DNA from: Heterodera schachtii
Taxonomy: Eukaryota > Nematoda > Chromadorea > Rhabditida > Heteroderidae
Direction of reading: 5' to 3'
DNA: 64,000 nt
Assembly: GCA_023374025.1 (NCBI GenBank)
Contig: SIJG01000112.1
Location: 394,061 to 458,060, forward strand
Shown here: in pieces, positions 1 to 10,285 of the stretch
Numbering within the stretch: position 1 is the stretch's first letter
How the letters are laid out: each line of letters starts with the position of its first letter
Translations under genes and position numbers: made by a program
Notes under the pieces: model-generated
Database searches by the model: none
Told to the model about the DNA's origin: nothing
The model's input: the letters and a program-made list of their open reading frames with translations, nothing else

Positions 1-1646
1 TGACATTTTGCCGTCAGCACAGTGTTGACCGGGATTCTGTTGAATACGTGCAACAATTGACCAAACAAAAGGATGGAAATAGCTGCGGGTACTTTGTGTG
101 CCTGTATGCTGAATCCTGGCTCATGAACAATCGCACGTTTGTTCTGCCAGATTTGTCCATCAATTATGAAAAGCGGCGCATATTGTGGCACATTAACGAG
201 CTTTATGGCACAGATAGTGTGCCATACCATCCGAGGGAAGGGGTACCAACTCCTTGCCCAATTGTCTACCGACATGCGGCTGATGAGCAGTCGACATCCA
301 ACGCCGCTGAGCCAATGGAAGTTGATGCTCACGATGACTTAATGATCATCGAACCGCAAACGACTGGACAGGCAGTTAATGCCATACTCACCCAAGCCCA
401 AGTGGCCGGTGAAAATCACGCTGACTCGCGAGGAGTTGTATCCGACTCTTGCATACAGCAGGAGCCAATCGCGCAGGCTGACGATGTGATATTTGTCAGG
501 CCGAAAACGCCACCAAGGCGTTCTTTGCGTGTTCAAAAAAGGCTTTCGGTATCTGCAAGCCGTTCGCCTTCACCCGCACTAACAGTTCGGCCACGAACTA
601 ATACACTGGGGCCAGCAACACCGTTAACAAAACGTTGCCTTATGGTGCACAACGGCTGGCACTGCGCTGCTGCTGCAGCAAAACATTTTCCGGAATATTC
701 TCATTCCGGAAACCTTGGTGACCACAAATGCCCCCATTGTGGAGCTCTTCTCTTCCTTCACGAAGACAGCAGCCTATGCTGCCGAAAAGGAAGGGTTGTG
801 TTGCCAAAATTGAACCCACACCCTCAAGAGCTTATGGAGCTTATCGTTGGTGAAAACCAGCCAAAACAGGGTAAAGAGTTTGTGCGACACATGTCGCGTT
901 ATAATAACTTGCTCCAATTTGCAAGTGTTTCCGCTGGAAACAAGCCGAGCCCTGCTGGCGGTCCGATGGCCGTTATCCTTAACGGAGAATTCCATCGCCG
1001 CATAAGCAGCATGCAGGCTGGGACAACCCAGATCCCTGGCTTTGGCCAGCTATACATTTTGGACCCAGTCGAGGCTATGGAAATGCGTCGAAACAACCCC
1101 ATATTTACTGGGGAAAATGTTAAAAACGAAGATGCGTTTGTGCAGGGTCATGAGCTTAATGAAGCGACCCTAGAGCTTTTGGTAGAAATGATCCAAAAGT
1201 ATCACCCTGCTGCGCAAGCATATAAGCAGGCGCGTGAGCAGCTCCAGGAGCTCCTCAAAAAACACAACCCGGAAGAACTTCGCTTCTTCCGTATGACTTT
1301 GTTGAATGAGCGCAGAACCCCTGCAGCTCTAAAAGACCCAAAGCTCCACCCGCACCAAATAATCACCCCTTCAACGGGTGAGGGAATGTTCGCAATTCAC
1401 GCGGACCCAACTGGAGTACCCCCGCAAAAGGGGATTTGGGTCGAAAACAGGCAAGGGCGATTGAATGAAATTGCTCCTTTCAATCCTTGGACTGACAGCT
1501 TGACATACCCATTGATAAAGCCATTGGGCGATGATGGTTATATTACTGGCATTAAATATGCTAGGCCGCCATCGCGAAAGCGAAAAAGCGATCAAGATGT
1601 AGTCAGCCTATTCGACTCTGAGGCCGAATCAGACAATGATTCGTAG
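1..1646 (+). CDS. Helitron ORF1: Ulp1-like protease end fused to Helitron N-terminal region (5' partial)
   Basis: The frame is open from base 3, so the start lies outside the window; the first internal GTG at 48 is not a real start. The visible protein begins in the end of an Ulp1/SENP-type C48 cysteine protease: KQKDGNSCGYFVC holds the catalytic Cys (codon 84-86) and the oxyanion-hole Gln six residues before it (66-68). The catalytic His and Asp would be upstream. A Pro/acidic linker follows (about 230-640). Next comes a region typical of Helitron protein N-termini: a CPHCG...CC cysteine cluster (from 729), then blocks like RYNNLLQFAS and GFGQLYILDP, and a basic-acidic tail ending at TAG 1644-1646. 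Protease domains fused to Helitron proteins are known in some lineages; here the protease may process or deSUMOylate proteins, which is inference. It overlaps ORF2 by 11 nt in another frame. Confidence 0.8.
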   Translation, partial: TFCRQHSVDRDSVEYVQQLTKQKDGNSCGYFVCLYAESWLMNNRTFVLPDLSINYEKRRILWHINELYGTDSVPYHPREGVPTPCPIVYRHAADEQSTSNAAEPMEVDAHDDLMIIEPQTTGQAVNAILTQAQVAGENHADSRGVVSDSCIQQEPIAQADDVIFVRPKTPPRRSLRVQKRLSVSASRSPSPALTVRPRTNTLGPATPLTKRCLMVHNGWHCAAAAAKHFPEYSHSGNLGDHKCPHCGALLFLHEDSSLCCRKGRVVLPKLNPHPQELMELIVGENQPKQGKEFVRHMSRYNNLLQFASVSAGNKPSPAGGPMAVILNGEFHRRISSMQAGTTQIPGFGQLYILDPVEAMEMRRNNPIFTGENVKNEDAFVQGHELNEATLELLVEMIQKYHPAAQAYKQAREQLQELLKKHNPEELRFFRMTLLNERRTPAALKDPKLHPHQIITPSTGEGMFAIHADPTGVPPQKGIWVENRQGRLNEIAPFNPWTDSLTYPLIKPLGDDGYITGIKYARPPSRKRKSDQDVVSLFDSEAESDNDS

Positions 1647-1656
1647 TGACACTCAG
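1599..1656 (+). other. Possible 58-nt GT-AG intron joining ORF1 and ORF2
   Basis: GTAGTC begins exactly at an ORF1 codon boundary (1599) and ACTCAG ends at 1656, so the next base (1657) is a codon start in the ORF2 frame. Removing it deletes the ORF1 stop and the ORF2 ATG and would yield one Ulp1-Rep-helicase protein. There is no pyrimidine tract, so the site is weak. Overlapping separate frames, reinitiation or a frameshift remain equal alternatives. Confidence 0.35.
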
Positions 1657-4600
1657 TCGGTTGCATCTTCTGATGCAGGGTCAGTTGCTTCTACGTCTTC
1701 ACTTTATGGCCAAATTGACAAATCAAAAAAATTTGTCTCCCTGCGAGATCATTGCAAGTATTACCTCGCAATAAGGGAGGAAAACGTGAAGATGCAATAC
1801 CACCATATTTTATCATGTGGTGGAGGGCTTGGCCAACGCTGGGTTCTTGATCAGGCTGCAAAAATAGATTGGCAAGTCGCCACATTTTTGCGCAGACCTG
1901 ACATGGACCTGCGCGTCAGCACTCCAAAAAATTTGCTGCAGTATTTGGTCAACCAATACAACAAGCATCAGGCACGGCAGAACCCCAATGCCCAACAGAG
2001 AACTGTTGATGACATTGGCAGTGTTGTTCGTTTTAACGATAACAATGTTAACTGCCTCCAATATTGGAAGAAAATGTATGAGAATTGCAATACCATTTTT
2101 GCGCGTTGTCATAACCCAAAAAAGGCGCGGCTCTTCATCACATTCACAAACAATCGTGAGTGGCCAGAGTTCAAAGCGAACTTATACAACAACGGTCAAG
2201 TATTCACTGACCGTTTTGATATGTGGATGCGTGTGTGGATCAGCAAAATTGCTGAATTCCGCGAAGAACTTTACGAAAAAAAGTTCTTTGGAACAATCCT
2301 TGGATCAGGAGAGTCCATGGAGTTCCAAGGCCGTGGAGGCCCGCATGCACACATTGTGGCCCAGACTGACCTGGATGCAGTTCCAGATGTTATTCAGCAA
2401 TACATTTGGGCTCACATTCCACTTTTGCCAGAAAAAGGTGATGACACTCCCATCGCGGAAATGCACCGCCAAGTGCGCGAATTGATGCATTTGCAGCTGC
2501 ACAGGTGCAGCGAAAGTTGGTGTGGTACTCGTGACCAATATTACGGGCGCTGCAAAAAGGGCTTCCCAGCCCCTTACTCAAAATGTACGATTTTGCGGCC
2601 CGACAGGCCTGCGTTGTATTACCGGCCTGCACCCCAGGATGGTGGTGCCAATATAGAGGTAAACGGCTTAATATACGACAACTCACAGGTCGTGCCGTAC
2701 AACCCTTATGTTTTACTACGCTACCGGGTACATCACAATGTGCTCTTTGCGTATGGTAACAAGGCAAATATAAAATATGCACTAAAGTACCCATTCAAAG
2801 GTCCTGGACATTGTTATGTCGAGTGCAAAGAAGAATCCGGCAACAAAATCGGTATCGATGAGCCGGCTCAATATGCCAAAATGAACTTCCGTGGTGCTAC
2901 GGAGGCATATGCCGTTGTTAACTCAACACCATATGTTCGGCTTTCGCACCACGTTGTCAAATTGAGGATTCATTTGCCAAATCAACAGTCCATTGTATAT
3001 AGGGCTTTCCAGCTGGTGAGCAAAGCTCAGCAAATCCAGCAAGGCACACTGCCGGAAACACAATGCTCAGCCTATTGGAAACAATGGCAAAATGAATGGC
3101 GGCATGATCCTAAGTTCAAGGACATGCTTTTCGAAAAAGTGCCGGAACAATTCCGATGGGATAAGGACAAATGGGTTCTTTACAAAAGGAAGCCCACCAA
3201 AAGGCCTCCAATTGGTCGAATTGTCCCTGTTCCACCCAAGGATCCGGAAAGATTTGCGCTATATTCACTTATGCGCCACTTTCCCGGTGACCCTGACCAT
3301 CTTAAAATGGTAAATGGTCAGCCTTGTACCTCTTTCACTGATGCTGCAATAAGGCACGGTCTTCTTGAGGATGACAAAATCTGGGATAAAACACTCGCTG
3401 AGGCAGCGTTGTCACGATGGCCTGATCAAATGAGGTGGCTCTTCATGAGCATCCTCGTTTATGGCCAGCCCAGTAATGCCGTCGAATTGTGGAACAAGTA
3501 CAAAGACCAAATGTACTTTCCTCAAGGCATTACCACACCGGCACAACGCCAAGCAGCAGAGCTTGAAGCCCTAGCCGACATTGATTGGCGGCTGCACAGC
3601 TGCTTTAACTTAAGCTGTGTGCATTTTGGCCTGCCAGACCCGCCAAACTCAATTGCCAAAAATACAAATGCGGCAATTAATGAGTTTTTCTTTGGCGATG
3701 ATGATTTGAATTTGCCGCCTGGCCAACCAAATCCTCGGCCTCAGCAAAACACTCCTCCGCCACTCAACACCGACCAACAAGCGGTCTTTGATGCTGTTGT
3801 TAAGGCAATTCAGTCGGACCCAAGGGATGCGACTGTACCTCGCCGATTCTTTATATTCGGCGACGGAGGGACCGGGAAAACATTTCTGTTTGGCCAAATT
3901 ATAAGGCGATTGCGGAAGGCCCCATATAATCACAAAGTGCTTGCCACGGCATCCACTGGGTGTGCAGCTATTTTGCTGCCGTATGGGAAGACAGCCCATT
4001 CCACCTTCCGACTGGGCAGAGATGTGTCGCTGGACAAGCTTCCAAGCATTCCACTTGAGAGCTTCTTTGCCCGACGGATTCGTGAAGCACAACTCATCAT
4101 CATTGATGAGATCACCATGCTTCACAATACGGTGATTGAGGTCATTGACCGTGTGTGCAAAGAAATGGCAATTCCCCAGTACAAGGACCTTCCATTCGGA
4201 GGAAAGACGGTCATTTTCAGCGGTGACTTCAAACAGTCACTGCCGGTCGTGCCTCATGAAGGCATAACCGCACAAGTTACGGCCTGCTTTCAAACTTCTC
4301 CGTTGTTTCGTCAATTCACCACAATGAAATTGACCATCAACCAGAGATTAGGCCAAGGCCAGCAAGCGTACTTGCAAATGTGCCGTCAAATTGGGCTCGG
4401 AGAGACCGGAGAACACTTCTGGATTCCTCCGCAGTTCATCGTAAAGAGCAGGGAAGAGCTGATAAACTTTGTTTATCCAAACTTTCAACAACTCCTTGGC
4501 AATGACAAGGAGCTGCTCAACCGTTTGATACTCGCCCCGCACATTGATACGTGCGACGAAGTCAACGAAATGATGATGGCGAATGTGCCAGGTCAAGTGC

Positions 4601-5181
4601 GGGAATATTTGTCCACGGACAAACCTCTTGACGATCGCCCATTGGACATCGATGAAATCGAGTCCGAAGTGGCAGCATTGAACAGACGCACAGACTCTGG
4701 GATGCCTCCACACTGTCTGCGACTAAAGGTCGGAAGCGTTGTTGTCCTCCTTATCAACAAAAGTGATAGGGAAGGGCTGATCAATGGCACACGCATTGTC
4801 CTCGAAGAACTTGGCGATGATCGCCTTGTCGGTCGTGTAATCAATAGCAATGCTATTGGTGGCCAAGTGAGGTTTTTCCTTGAAAGATCTCGCAATGTCT
4901 TCGAGGACAAAACGCCTGGTGGGCTGAAATACGAGCGTTTGCAGTTCCCAATTAAGCCTGCATTCGCTATGACCATTCAAAAAGGTCAGGGCCAAACAAT
5001 CCGCACTGTCGGCATTGACCTGGAAAGGGAAGTATTTACCCATGGTCAATTATATACTGCCTTTTCAAGGGCAACGGACGGCAACAATGTCCGTGTGCAT
5101 GCTCCAAAAAGGGAGATCGATGCCCAAGGTCAAGCGAAAGTGCTGAACATTGTGGCCAAAAACATGCTCAAATTGCAATAA
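1636..5181 (+). CDS. Helitron Rep-helicase (HUH nuclease plus PIF1-type helicase)
   Basis: A complete 1181-aa frame starts at ATG 1636 and ends at TAA 5179-5181. Residues 1-30 are Ser/Asp-rich linker. Residues 33-48 (FVSLRDHCKYYLAIRE) match the block that opens the Rep region in this family. The HUH nuclease is seen as FITFTNNREWPEF (167-179), the metal-binding pair in GGPHAHI (His237, His239) and the two tyrosines in KYALKYPFKG (Tyr381, Tyr385). The 5'-3' SF1B/PIF1 helicase has Walker A GDGGTGKT (742-749), Walker B IIIDEI (Asp824, Glu825), GDFKQSLPVVP (863-873), INQRL (901-905), and near the C-terminus QKGQGQ and LYTAFSRA. All key residues are present and there is no internal stop, so the copy looks recent and possibly active. 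In rolling-circle transposition the Rep domain nicks and joins DNA and the helicase unwinds it. The frame is +1 relative to ORF1. Confidence 0.92.
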   Translation: MIRSDTQSVASSDAGSVASTSSLYGQIDKSKKFVSLRDHCKYYLAIREENVKMQYHHILSCGGGLGQRWVLDQAAKIDWQVATFLRRPDMDLRVSTPKNLLQYLVNQYNKHQARQNPNAQQRTVDDIGSVVRFNDNNVNCLQYWKKMYENCNTIFARCHNPKKARLFITFTNNREWPEFKANLYNNGQVFTDRFDMWMRVWISKIAEFREELYEKKFFGTILGSGESMEFQGRGGPHAHIVAQTDLDAVPDVIQQYIWAHIPLLPEKGDDTPIAEMHRQVRELMHLQLHRCSESWCGTRDQYYGRCKKGFPAPYSKCTILRPDRPALYYRPAPQDGGANIEVNGLIYDNSQVVPYNPYVLLRYRVHHNVLFAYGNKANIKYALKYPFKGPGHCYVECKEESGNKIGIDEPAQYAKMNFRGATEAYAVVNSTPYVRLSHHVVKLRIHLPNQQSIVYRAFQLVSKAQQIQQGTLPETQCSAYWKQWQNEWRHDPKFKDMLFEKVPEQFRWDKDKWVLYKRKPTKRPPIGRIVPVPPKDPERFALYSLMRHFPGDPDHLKMVNGQPCTSFTDAAIRHGLLEDDKIWDKTLAEAALSRWPDQMRWLFMSILVYGQPSNAVELWNKYKDQMYFPQGITTPAQRQAAELEALADIDWRLHSCFNLSCVHFGLPDPPNSIAKNTNAAINEFFFGDDDLNLPPGQPNPRPQQNTPPPLNTDQQAVFDAVVKAIQSDPRDATVPRRFFIFGDGGTGKTFLFGQIIRRLRKAPYNHKVLATASTGCAAILLPYGKTAHSTFRLGRDVSLDKLPSIPLESFFARRIREAQLIIIDEITMLHNTVIEVIDRVCKEMAIPQYKDLPFGGKTVIFSGDFKQSLPVVPHEGITAQVTACFQTSPLFRQFTTMKLTINQRLGQGQQAYLQMCRQIGLGETGEHFWIPPQFIVKSREELINFVYPNFQQLLGNDKELLNRLILAPHIDTCDEVNEMMMANVPGQVREYLSTDKPLDDRPLDIDEIESEVAALNRRTDSGMPPHCLRLKVGSVVVLLINKSDREGLINGTRIVLEELGDDRLVGRVINSNAIGGQVRFFLERSRNVFEDKTPGGLKYERLQFPIKPAFAMTIQKGQGQTIRTVGIDLEREVFTHGQLYTAFSRATDGNNVRVHAPKREIDAQGQAKVLNIVAKNMLKLQ

Positions 5182-5393
5182 GAGAGCTATCCAAGCCAGG
5201 TTGGCATGCCAACTTCATTACACAAAGCCTTGGGTCTCTATTGCATAAATCAAACGAGCTATAGTCCAGTGTGTGCGGTACTGTTCCGATGCCGCCCCAT
5301 TCTCACCTGCACTTAAATATGGATATAAAGTACTGCCACCTGGACTAAGGGAGGGAGGAGGGATGACGTGCGAGTTAGGGCACTTCCGGTTTC

Positions 5394-5414
5394 CATTGCA
5401 CTAAATATGCAATG
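5394..5414 (+). other. Hairpin in Helitron 3' non-coding region
   Basis: CATTGCA (5394-5400) and TGCAATG (5408-5414) form a perfect 7-bp stem around a 7-nt loop. It lies about 130 bp before the proposed element end. A role is not known. Confidence 0.4.
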
Positions 5415-5496
5415 TGTCAGCTCATTACTGAGTGAAACCAAGTGCATGTCGGCTGACGCAAAGACCCTAACACAAGACTAGGTAGCGAAGCTCAAG

Positions 5497-5547
5497 AAGC
5501 GCGCAGCGCTTTAAAGCAGCAGACCCGACGGTTCACGCACCCGCTAG
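5497..5547 (+). other. Helitron 3' terminus: hairpin and CTAG
   Basis: AAGCGC (5497-5502), loop GCA, GCGCTT (5506-5511) is a perfect 6-bp GC-rich hairpin; CTAG follows at 5544-5547 and is flanked by T. Helitron 3' ends carry a subterminal hairpin and CTRR, and insert before T. The 32-nt spacing is longer than usual. Confidence 0.6.
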
Positions 5548-8500
5548 TTTATACATAAATTATTATAATAAAAAATGATTAATTATGTTTTATTATATTT
5601 TGTTGAAATAAAAATAAATAAAGTAGTAATTTGATATAAGTAAAAAGTAATAATGTTATTTTATTTATTTTTAATTTAAGTCAGGATACAGATAAGAATT
5701 TTTTTGAAAGTTCTTTTTGGTCTCAATTAAGGTTTTTAAATACAAACAATACTTTTTAAATTTTAACCGTCAACTTAAATAATTTCATAATCATAAAGAA
5801 ATGACTGCTAAAACTAGTATTATTTCACTGCTTTAATTTAAGTTTTACATGGTTTATTTAATTAAATTAGAAAAAATGTGAGCCAAAATAATAAAATTAA
5901 GACATAATTTATATATTATTAATAAATAAAAATAACTAAGATAAAACCTTAATCGTAATTTCAAAATAAAAAATAATAATATTTGAGCATCTTAATATAC
6001 TTAGTATAATGAAAAAATAAATGTAAAAATATTCATTTAAGAAAAAAACTATTTTATATATTACAAGTGAAATTATGTCAATATAAATAATAAAAATAAA
6101 ACTAGATCTCGCAGTGAATAATTTTTTGGATCCATTTGCGGCCAAAGGAACAATGGCAATATTTTAATCAAGAAATTAAAAAAAGAATATTATAATGTAC
6201 TAAAACAGCGTAAATTCACAAATTTTTTGTATATTGCAGTACAAAATTTTCAGCTGCTGTAATTTTTTTGAAAAGCACCGGCTTCACAAAAAGTATGTGG
6301 GCAAAGAAAAAAAGCCCAAAATCTCTAAATTTTGGAATTAATTTAGTTTTTTAGTCTCATTAATCTGCTATTTTTTAGGGTAATTAAACTAATTTTATAA
6401 AATACTTTATATATTTATTCCTTTTTATTTTATACTTTTGAAATTACTTCTAAATTATAATCAGATTAAAGCTATATCAATTATTTACTAAATTTAATAG
6501 GAATAGAGAAAAATATATTGTTATTACCAGGTTGATTCTTTTTAGACTGCTATTTTGACAATGATATGAGGTGGCTTTGACTCAGAACGAAATGGCCATA
6601 CTGTAAAGGACTGGATTTTCACCTAAGCATTAACGTTTTGCCCATTTCTTTATAAAATGGAGAAAATACATAAAATAAAATAAAACTTATTTGCTTTGGT
6701 GGCATTTAAACTGCGCCGCAAATGTCGTTTTGACTTGGCGTTTCAAATGTCACGCCGCAAGTGTCTGCCAATAAAAGTTACTTCATCCTTAAAATTTTCT
6801 GTCGTTGCCATGCCTTAAAAATCTATGAACTCGACACACTTCAGAGATTTCTTAAAGATCCCGCTGAAAAAATATTTAAATGTTTCTCCAATTATCTTTT
6901 TCCAAATTGTTTAATCTAAAATATTTTTAATCTTATTTTAATAATAATAATAATTTTGGTCTTATATTTCATACAGTTATTTTATTAATTTCTTATCATA
7001 ATCTCATTTATTTACTAATTTGTCATTTTAAATTTGCTTATGATTAATTTAAAATACTTGTAAAATATATTAGTAAAATTCTCACTTATTAATAATTAAT
7101 AAATTCCATAATATAAGATAAAAGAAAAGTCAATTTATATTATTTCGTTTAATGTTTTCATATATTTTTTTTAGGTTTATTTGAATTTCAAATTTTTTAC
7201 TCACTTTTTTCATGCTGTGGTCAAATCGGGTTCCAAAATTTTTGGAAAATAGTCAAATATCTTATCTAAATGTGTGGTCTTTACTTCTTTTTAATTCAAC
7301 ATTCTTCTTAAATCTTCAGAAATATAAAATATTTTGAAACTTAGATAGTTAATCAAAATTGCAAAACATGCATATAAAAGTGACGAAAATGTTTTCAGAT
7401 TTAAGGTAAATTTTATTAATCTGTTAATTTTAAGCTAATAATCTCGAAAAAAGCGAAAGATGCTAGGAAAAATATCTTTAAAAGAAATAAAACAAAAATT
7501 ATACATAATTTTATTAATTTGATAAAAATTATGAAAAAATGAAAAATTTTCAAAGTGGACCTATTTTTTGGCATAAATTTCTTCTTTTTTTTGTTTAAAA
7601 TATAACTTTATTAATAATTTGTTTAATCACATAGTTTATAGGAAATTTTGGTTTCATTTCTTTTTTTATATTCTATTATTAGTTTTTTGAAACTTCATTC
7701 TTCGTTGATGCTGGGCTTTGAGCTGCTTTTTCAACATTATCTTAATTATTTGAACTTTTTAAATAAGAAAAAATTGGTAATAAATCTTATGTTTGTATTT
7801 TTATGTTAAATTTCTTTTAGATAATTGAATAAATAAATGATTATTTAGAAACAACGGTATTATAGCTTTTAAAAGTACAATTATAATTAAGTAAAATTTT
7901 ATTAATTTTTTATTTTTCTATAATATTTGATTTAGACTGTGTTTTTGTTATCAAAATTAAAAAAGACTTTGGTTTTCATATTTTGAGTTATTTTTGTTTA
8001 ATTTTTATTTTCAAATTGTTGTAAATTAGAATTTTATATTAATGTTTATTATTGTTTTTATTATATTAGGATGATTTTGATACAAAATAAATATTATTTA
8101 TTTAATTACTTAATTTGATAATTCTATCCTTGTGTTTGATTGCACTGTATAATTTGAACATTTTATTTTATTCAAGTATTATTTGATCTTTTAAGTGTTA
8201 ATTCCTTTTTATACAAACTTATTTTTTAAATTTAAGAAACCTCCCTGCCAAGGGTTTTAATTTTTTTGACTTATTATTTAAAGCTTTAAAAAAGGGTATA
8301 CATTTATCAATTATTTAAAATATCAATTTTTTTCGTGTTTTTGTTACAATGTCATTGTGCTCATGACGGATTAATTTAAGTAGCTTTTTCATTAAATAAT
8401 GATTTTTTAATTAAAATATTAAATATTACTGATTAAAATACTTTAAGATTTAATAGGAATAGACAACAAATTTTTTTTGGTATGGTTATTTTTTATATTT

Positions 8501-10083
8501 TATTTACCCATTGACTTTTTTAATTTACTATCAATTATTTAGTGTCTATCGCTGGCAATTTTAGTAAAAAGTAAAATAGTAGAAAATGAATAGTGCTTTA
8601 ATTCTTATATTTTCTGCTAGTTCTCAACAAATTTTTTATGCATTTTTATTTTATTTATTTATTTTTGAATTATTATAAAGCAGATTTAAGATTTAGAACA
8701 TTGAGCCCATCGGCCTTGCAGTTGGCGACAACTTTTTTTGCTTCCGATTTTATTTTATTTTTTAATTTTATTTCATTACAATGGTGAAGTTTATTTTAAT
8801 AAGAATTCATAAATCTTTAAAATACCGAAAATGTAATTGAAAAGGGAGTCTATTTAAATTAATTTTATTACAATAAATAATAAATAATTTTTAAATAAAT
8901 ATTAAATTTTGTTTTTCAATACTTTACATTTTGAATTTTTAACTTATTAGGTTTTATTGCATGTTTGTTTATTTGTTTTTATTAGAATGAAACTAAGTTT
9001 GTATAGATCACACCTAAATGGATAGACGCTTATTTATTTTCTAAGCTTTTATACTTAAGAAATTTAAAAGAAATATTATTATTATTCTATTTATTATTTT
9101 GATATTTTTATAAATAATGTTTAACATAAATTTTCATAAATTAATAATGCTAATTCATTAGAGTCAAAATTTATTAATTTTACTCTATTTACTATTAATT
9201 TTCAGCTAAGTGGTAGGCTTTGATTAATAATGCGTTTCAATGCTTATGCTTTATCGTGTTCATTTTCTTCATAGTAATTTTTTTTATTCAAATAATCATT
9301 TTAATGTTGTTTGAGACGGAGTTACAAATATTTGAAACGGAATTTTTCGGCTGCCTCGGGCCTAAACAGATTAAGCTCAAAGTTTGGAATCGGGTAGATT
9401 TTTTAAATTAATTACTTACTTTTTCCAAAATTTGTACTTTTAATTTATACAAAATGAAAAATTAAAGTATATTTGTTTTTAAATTTTTTAATTTAAATGA
9501 TTTTATTTTTTTACAGTTTTTTTGGTATTGTTTATTCTTTTTTACTCGGATTAATGTATCTTTTCTTTTAATTGTTTTGAGTTTTACAAATAGGTTAATT
9601 TATATTTTGTTAATCATTCTCGTTTTCTTGGCTTTATTTCTTATTTTCCGCTATATTTAAAAATATTTTTTATTGGCATACCTTTTTAACTTTAGGAAAA
9701 TTAAGGCAAGGATGAACTTTTCCACAATATAGAGATTAACTTTTAACTACACTTTATATTTTTTGATTCTGTTTAATCAAAAAAAATTGGATTCATGTAA
9801 TTATTTGGATTTTACTATCATCTGTGCCGGTATGCTGGAAATTGTGTTGTGTGAATGCTGTCAGATATTCGTAATACATTTAGTAAATATATATAAATTT
9901 CGCTAAATATATTTTTTTTACAAAAATACCTTTTTTGTATTAAATATATAAATTTCGCTAAAATATATTTACAAAAATACCTTTTTTTGTATATCTTTAT
10001 TATGATAGTCTTCGGAAATTGGCACATTACAAATAATTTATACAAAATTAGTTATAAATGCTAGAACATTTTTATGTTAACAA
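5548..10083. other. AT-rich gene-free stretch
   Basis: Host DNA of very high AT content; from about 6.9 kb it is T-rich on the + strand. No long convincing frame. Two islands richer in G+C stand out: 6700-6860, where the minus strand shows a 22-codon frame from ATG 6811 to TGA 6743; and 7690-7740, where the minus strand reads VEKAAQSPASTKNEVSKN then stop. Both could be relics of exons or chance. A short duplicated piece (AAATATATAAATTTCGCTAA-like) occurs at about 9884-9910 and 9942-9965. Confidence 0.5.
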
Positions 10084-10097
10084 TAAAGTTAAGCCAC

Positions 10098-10190
10098 GAG
10101 CCCTCGGGGGGGGGGGGGGGGCAAAAAGTCGGGGGCCGGGGACCTCAGTGGGCGACATGTCGGGGTCGGGTCGGGGGGGGGGGGAGCTCA
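10098..10190 (+). repeat. G-rich low-complexity segment, first copy
   Basis: It contains a run of 16 G (10106-10121), then GCAAAAAGTCGGGGG, GGGGACCTC, CGACATGTCGGGG and another G run. The same string of motifs recurs in the same orientation at about 12105-12170. The open frames across it (Gly/Ser/Arg) are artefacts of the repeat. Confidence 0.7.
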
Positions 10191-10285
10191 ATTTGATCCC
10201 GAATTTACTGAAATTTGTCCTTATTTCAAAAGATTTTCCTATTTTCAAGCATCACCTAAACTTTGCAAATTTTTTCTGATTAATG

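Larger units (their letters stand above)
1..5547 (+). mobile_element. Autonomous Helitron, 3' portion (5' end outside window)
   Basis: The span holds the two Helitron frames and about 365 bp of 3' non-coding sequence. Composition is near balanced (rough visual estimate) up to about 5547, then drops abruptly to AT-rich host DNA (ATACATAAATTATTATAATA from 5551). The proposed end is CTAG at 5544-5547 followed by T, which matches the CTRR|T rule for Helitron 3' ends. A hairpin lies 32 nt upstream (5497-5511), farther than the usual 10-12 nt, so the exact terminus is less certain than the element itself. The 5' TC end cannot be seen. Confidence 0.85.

Noticed and set aside
1..5547. Retrovirus-like or Maverick origin of the first 5.5 kb
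   Set aside because: The HUH nuclease pair, double tyrosine and PIF1 helicase in this order identify a Helitron; there is no integrase, reverse transcriptase or capsid.
6743..6811. 22-codon minus-strand frame (MATTENFKDEVTFIGRHL...)
   Set aside because: Protein-like and in a G+C-rich island, but too short and without splice or regulatory support; kept only as a note in the gene-free stretch.
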